Part shown: positions 43,771-47,845 of the stretch, one piece after another | Layout: every line of letters begins with the position of its first letter | How positions within the stretch are numbered: position 1 is the first letter of the stretch | Source of the DNA: Sphaeroforma sirkka | Taxonomy: Eukaryota > Opisthokonta > Ichthyosporea > Ichthyophonida | NCBI GenBank assembly: GCA_001586965.3 | Contig: LUCW03001364.1 | Span: forward strand, 60,001-107,845 | Length of the DNA stretch: 47,845 nt | Direction: 5' to 3' | Translations under genes and position numbers: made by a program | The notes under the pieces: model-generated | What the model was told of the DNA's origin: nothing | What the model saw: the letters and a program-made list of their open reading frames with translations, nothing else | Databases searched by the model: none

Positions 43771-45794
43771 ACTTAAAAGCTGCATTCCATCAACTACAGA
43801 TATATGAGCCTCATAGGAAATACTTTTCCTTTACTTGGCAAGGTAAGAAGTACCAGTTTAAAGGTGCACCTGAAGGCTTACACATGTTACCTTCTTTCTT
43901 CCAACAAGTTATGATGGAACTATTTGCGGACCTGTCGTATAACGTATCAGTCTATTTAGATGATATAGTTATCTTTACAAAGACAGCACATGAACATGCT
44001 AAACTCGTTAAAGAAGTCTTAAAGCGACTTAATCATGCTAAACTTAAGATTAACGAAGACAAGTGTTCTTTTGCTAAAGATACTATACACTTACTTGGCT
44101 ACAAAGTATCTGCAGCAGGGGTAGAAATTGATCCTGGCAAGAAACAGTTTCTGTTGGATTTATCAACACCAATTACTGGAAGAGATGTGAACTCTGTGTG
44201 TGGGTTTGTTAACTTCTTCTCGGATTCGGTACCGCATCTTTCTCATTACTTAAAGCCTTTCAGTCACCTACGGCTGCACAAAGGACCTTTGGGAAAGCTT
44301 TGGACTAAAGAATGTGATGATGCATTTAAACTAGTCAAAAGTAAAGTAATGGACGCACCCATCATGCAGTACCCTGTGGATGGTGTCCCATTCCAAGTAG
44401 CAACCGACGCTTCAGATCGAGCGGTAGGTGGAGTGCTTTACCAAACGATAAATGGTAAACCGCGCTACATACAATTCTTTAGCAAGAGTTATAATAAGAG
44501 TCAACGGAATTACCCTACCGTTAAACAAGAGCTCCTTGCTATAGTTACTGCGCTAAGACAGTTTAAAGACTACCTTTATGGAAGTTACTTTACTGTCGCC
44601 TGTGATCAAAAGTCTTTAACATACTTAAAAGATATGAACCCTGATTCACAGTTGGTGAGCCGCTGGCATGACATTATTGCCAAGTTCGCTTTTAATATAA
44701 CACACATTCCAGGAATACATAACCATCTTCCTGACATGCTCTCTCGACTTGTGCCCGACTACCAGAAAACAGTCAAAGAGTTATTAGCAACCGATTGGAT
44801 GCTAAATAAGAAATGGTTTAACCTCGCTCAATCACGATGGGGTCCATTTACTGTTGATATGTTCGCCGCAGAACATAACAAACAGGTTTCTGAATATAGG
44901 TCGTTGACTCATCCTAAAGGTGATGCATTTCAGCTTGACTTATCAAAGCATAATGCGTGGGCTAACCCACCTTGTCAACTTATCGCACAGTTGTTAAATT
45001 ATGTTAATATTACTAAATCTACCATTACGCTGTGTTGTCCCTTACGTAACTCCGACCCATGGATACGTGATTTAATTAATATGATTCAAGACGAACCTAT
45101 TTATGTCGACCGTGAAACCGACACGTTCTTGTATCAGGGATCCTATTCTATTAAGAAGACGCCTTGGAAACACACCATTGTTTGTCGCATCGGTCCTGCA
45201 GGTACCACTAAGTGGAAACCCTCAACCGAATTCTTAGCTAAACTAGAGGAGTCTAAAGAGTTTGAACAAAAGCTCAAGACTCGTACAACACATGCACCCA
45301 ACAAGATTGCAGTCGAGGTAATGCCGATTGAAACGGCATTAGATCGTAAAAACATGGAACTAGCTAAGGCCATGGATCAAAGACTCAAAACTCTAAGAGA
45401 ACCTGAAGCTCGCACTCAACTACTTAAAGCGCTGCTTAAAGAACAGCCAGGAGTTGCGAAACAACTGAAGAAGATACTTCAACAATCCAATGTTGTCAAT
45501 TATGTATCTCAGGAGTCTACCCCTCCTGATACTGAGGTTGCCCTTTCCAACAGGACTATGGTTCATCCAGCCAGCGTTACGCAGAATCTGACTGACTTAG
45601 AGGAGCTCGAAAGTAGAGTTAAAATTATACATAATTTAACGCATCGAGCATATGAGCATACTTATAAAATGGCTATTCGTGCAGGGCTTGATCACCCGGC
45701 GCTGAAAGAAACCATACGTGAAGTATACCGACGCTGTACTGATTGTGAAAAGAACCAGATCAAGCGATACGGTTGGGCACCCCTAAAAGTGTGA
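43752..45794 (+). CDS. Pol, second part: reverse transcriptase, RNase H, methylase-like domain, integrase zinc finger
   Basis: The frame picks up at SKIDLKAAFHQ. Reverse transcriptase: VYLDDIVIF, with catalytic YLDD at 43,953-43,964. RNase H: VATDASDRAVGGVL (first catalytic Asp at about 44,406) and FTVACDQKSLTYL. Next, at about 44,839-45,200, WGPFTVDMFAAEHNKQ, GDAFQLDLSKHNAWANPP and LRNSDPWIRDLI match the domain after RNase H in DIRS-type elements that is related to adenine methylases (NPP core). Integrase N-terminus: IIHNLTHR and RRCTDCEKNQ (HHCC zinc finger). The tail after the finger ends at TGA. Confidence 0.88.
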   Translation, partial: DYLSKIDLKAAFHQLQIYEPHRKYFSFTWQGKKYQFKGAPEGLHMLPSFFQQVMMELFADLSYNVSVYLDDIVIFTKTAHEHAKLVKEVLKRLNHAKLKINEDKCSFAKDTIHLLGYKVSAAGVEIDPGKKQFLLDLSTPITGRDVNSVCGFVNFFSDSVPHLSHYLKPFSHLRLHKGPLGKLWTKECDDAFKLVKSKVMDAPIMQYPVDGVPFQVATDASDRAVGGVLYQTINGKPRYIQFFSKSYNKSQRNYPTVKQELLAIVTALRQFKDYLYGSYFTVACDQKSLTYLKDMNPDSQLVSRWHDIIAKFAFNITHIPGIHNHLPDMLSRLVPDYQKTVKELLATDWMLNKKWFNLAQSRWGPFTVDMFAAEHNKQVSEYRSLTHPKGDAFQLDLSKHNAWANPPCQLIAQLLNYVNITKSTITLCCPLRNSDPWIRDLINMIQDEPIYVDRETDTFLYQGSYSIKKTPWKHTIVCRIGPAGTTKWKPSTEFLAKLEESKEFEQKLKTRTTHAPNKIAVEVMPIETALDRKNMELAKAMDQRLKTLREPEARTQLLKALLKEQPGVAKQLKKILQQSNVVNYVSQESTPPDTEVALSNRTMVHPASVTQNLTDLEELESRVKIIHNLTHRAYEHTYKMAIRAGLDHPALKETIREVYRRCTDCEKNQIKRYGWAPLKV

Positions 45795-46407
45795 CAGAAG
45801 ACCAACCGATGCGCCGAGTCATAGTCGATTTGGTTAAACTCCGCGATCCAAGCATACTGGCGATGTATATATCTGTCATTTCTTATGTGTGGCTTCGGGC
45901 TATAACTTGCTTTATGCAATACCGAACAAACGTCCACAAACAGTGGCAGAATTATGCTATCACGTCTTTAATGACTTCGGTTTCCCCGAGTACTATGTTC
46001 TGATAACGGTAGTGAGTTTTGTACCGACGTAATGGAGGCACTTATACTCATCAGGCATGACCCATAGGCGTGGTGTTCCTTACAAACCTCAAACGCAGGG
46101 TGCAAATGAGACACGTCATAGAGAACTTAAGAAACTCTTGCGTACCGCACTAGACGACGTTGAGGATATGTGGCCTTATCATTTGAAATGGGTTCAGACT
46201 CAAATGAATAACTGCATGAATCCTCAAACTGGAACACTCCGTTTCACTATTTCTTTGGCCGCTATAGTGAATTACAAGCAACGTTTGATAAAACTGCGCC
46301 CGAGAAACACGCTACCCCGTGGCTACAAAGATCGAGCATATGCAGAACGTTGTTTACCCCTGTTTACTCGAGCACAAAATCGCGTCCTAAAAGCGTGGAT
46401 GGAATAA
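45773..46407 (+). pseudogene. Integrase DDE core, broken in three frames
   Basis: 45,773-46,003 holds RRVIVDLVKL with the first catalytic Asp. A second frame then reads FNDFGFPEYYV, and a third SDNGSEF, the second Asp, near 46,000-46,015. After another shift, 46,057-46,407 reads PYKPQTQGANE with the catalytic Glu and WPYHLKWVQTQMN. All three catalytic residues survive, but in different frames. Confidence 0.8.
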
Positions 46408-46419
46408 CACTAAGAACAT

Positions 46420-46795
46420 TGTTCAGTTCAAAGTCGGCGATTACGTTAACATTATAAATCGAAACGCCGTTACCGAACTCTCTTCTAAGACGATGGACCT
46501 TTTGTTATTTCTATGATGAGAAGAGTGATACTTACGAAGTGAATAACATTGATGGTACTAGCGCAACCAATCTAGGCACTCACCGTATCCCTACCTCCGA
46601 ACTCTCATTCGCTCGCTCATTTGATTCTGATGTACCAGTTATGGAGTCACAAGTCAAGATACTGGTGACAAAACATCCGAAGACGGTTACACTTACTACA
46701 AGACCCGTTTCATGGATGGGTTGATGGCTTGGCTAACCTCCGATGCATTTCGTGAATCTCGCGACTTTCTTCGTATCTTTAATGAAATGGAATAA
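46420..46795 (+). pseudogene. Integrase C-terminal region with chromodomain
   Basis: VQFKVGDYVNIINR resembles the start of the GPY/F module. After a frameshift, 46,539-46,680 continues to VKILVTKHPK, and a second shift leads to DGYTYYKTRFMDGLMAWLTS then FRESRDFLRIFNEME and TAA at 46,793. The V-x-K-I-L … Y-Y-K-x-R/W-F … W … F-L-x-x-F-x pattern is that of a retroelement chromodomain, with some aromatic-cage residues replaced. Confidence 0.55.
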
Positions 46796-47215
46796 GCGTT
46801 TACATAAGAACACACGAGATAAGCGAAAGGGGTTTCCTCAGGTGACTACAAACCCTGACGGATCTGGAATCCCTATTTACCTGCTAACTACTACGTGACT
46901 AAACTTTTCTGATCTGCTTTACCAACGGTGCAGAAAAAAATTGTTCAAACTTACTTACTAATGAAGAAAGAACAGCCTTTGGCTAATACCTTACCAAATA
47001 ACAAACGTAAGGCGCCTACATCGGAAAATAGTTGCTGGACCAAATACTAAACGACATAGAGAGTACAACATAGGTCTTGAACTCTCATGCATATGAAGCT
47101 TATACTTACTCGATAAGTCCTTGTCCAGGAAACCGTTTTTTACTTTGGTTTTCGCTTTACCAACTAGATCGTATCTTAACGTACGTTCGTAGTTCTAAAA
47201 AGCTACTGGGGGCTA
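46796..47215 (+). other. 3' untranslated part of the LTR element
   Basis: No frame. It ends with AGCTACTGGGGGCTA before the right LTR; the G5 run is a possible but short polypurine tract. Confidence 0.5.
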
Positions 47216-47845
47216 TGTAGAAATACAGCCTCAGAGTCAGTCTAAAATATCAAGATTAATTGAGGATAATACGTTGGTTTTATATTTATTTTAAATAATT
47301 TGAAAGTACAAAGCTCTTTTTCCAATATTTTCCAAAGTGTTCTAAATTCACTTTGATGGCTCCAATAATATGAAGTATTTGGGTATGACTCATCTGCCCG
47401 GACCTATTTGAAACTTGATGAGTAGATGTAAGGATATTTATAAACTAAATTTTGCACTTAATCTCGAGAACTACTATATTGATTTGGAATTCACTCCCGC
47501 CAATCTCCAAAATCCAACTAAAGTCTTTTCTTTTCTTTTAACTTTTTCTTCAGATGGAACTTTCTTTATATCCAGCTAATGTATGATAACGTGACTTACG
47601 TTATTATGTCTATTTACAAATTAGGCAAGTGGGGTCATGAACAGCTGGTACTTCTAGTGATGAAAAGTATTCAATAAGAACAGCTAGAGGTACGCCCACT
47701 ATTGTGATCGAGGAGATATTTAGGCTCTTAACAAAAGAGCGGTCCCGATCATTCTTTGGCAAGCTACCACTGCTAAATCTAACTGACTAAATTGTATTTT
47801 AGTTTAATATAGTTTGAAACCTAGTAATTTCCATCGAAGTTTACC
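47216..47845 (+). repeat. Right LTR
   Basis: It starts TGTAGAAATACAGCCTC and runs to the window end, matching the left LTR along its full length with many 1-4 nt indels. It is longer (630 against 595 nt), mostly because the left copy lacks single bases throughout. Confidence 0.88.

Larger units (their letters stand above)
40857..47845 (+). mobile_element. Ty3/gypsy chromovirus-like LTR retrotransposon, frameshifted
   Basis: Two related LTRs flank gag- and pol-like frames in the order matrix/capsid-like, zinc knuckles, aspartic protease, reverse transcriptase, RNase H, methylase-like domain, integrase and chromodomain. PR-RT-RH-IN is Ty3/gypsy order, and the chromodomain marks the chromovirus branch, whose chromodomain targets integration to modified chromatin. 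At least five frameshifts or stops break pol, and the LTRs differ by many small indels. The copy is therefore dead and not recent. The right LTR ends at or near the window edge, so the target-site duplication cannot be checked. Confidence 0.88.

Overview
This is eukaryotic nuclear DNA. The left quarter holds the 3' part of an intron-rich SWI/SNF ATPase gene (BRG1/Brahma/Snf2 type), with GT-AG introns full of (TG)n and (TA)n microsatellites. The middle and right are repeat-rich: a duplicated intron-containing tRNA-Leu gene, satellite arrays, decayed retroelements and a chromodomain-bearing Ty3/gypsy LTR element. A BRG1-type ATPase ending in a bromodomain, long introns and chromovirus-like elements fit an opisthokont protist (an ichthyosporean-like holozoan is my guess), but nothing here fixes the species.

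Layout. 1-11,243 (+): fourteen exons giving 603 codons plus a stop, covering the C-terminal helicase lobe, a SnAC-like segment, an acidic/low-complexity linker and the bromodomain. The gene starts before the window. 11,244-12,597: intergenic DNA with diverged satellite pieces. 12,598-15,798 and 31,772-34,960: two near-identical 3.2-kb direct repeats ('S'), each with satellite units, a TA microsatellite and a tRNA-Leu(AAG) gene. Between them lie about 16 kb of mixed relics: repeats A (17.3-18.3 kb, +), B (25.5-25.9 kb, -) and C (29.65-30.1 kb, -), a possible mitochondrial SSU rRNA scrap, a decayed Gag-like frame on an A/C-rich strand (about 20.8-24.85 kb), more satellite, a LINE reverse-transcriptase scrap (26.75-27.02 kb), unidentified decayed reading frames (27.0-29.4 kb) and an acidic minus-strand relic (30.6-31.1 kb). 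34,960-40,856: a tRNA 3' fragment, anonymous sequence, a 1-kb compound microsatellite and a minus-strand relic that may be piggyBac-like. 40,857-47,845: a Ty3/gypsy chromovirus-like element with two LTRs, broken by several frameshifts.

Main observations. First, several introns of the ATPase gene contain repeated, diverged copies of the exon edges beside them, often with the splice site included; one set gives two phase-neutral 39-nt cassettes. Second, the S-interior-S block has intact-looking inner junctions and broken outer junctions, as expected for a terminally repeated or circle-derived insertion. Third, the LTR element carries, after RNase H, a domain resembling the methylase-like segment of DIRS-type elements, alongside a DDE integrase and a chromodomain.

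Only the ATPase gene and the tRNA genes look functional. The rest is mobile or repetitive DNA in various stages of decay. Similarity statements come from reading by eye; no database search was run.
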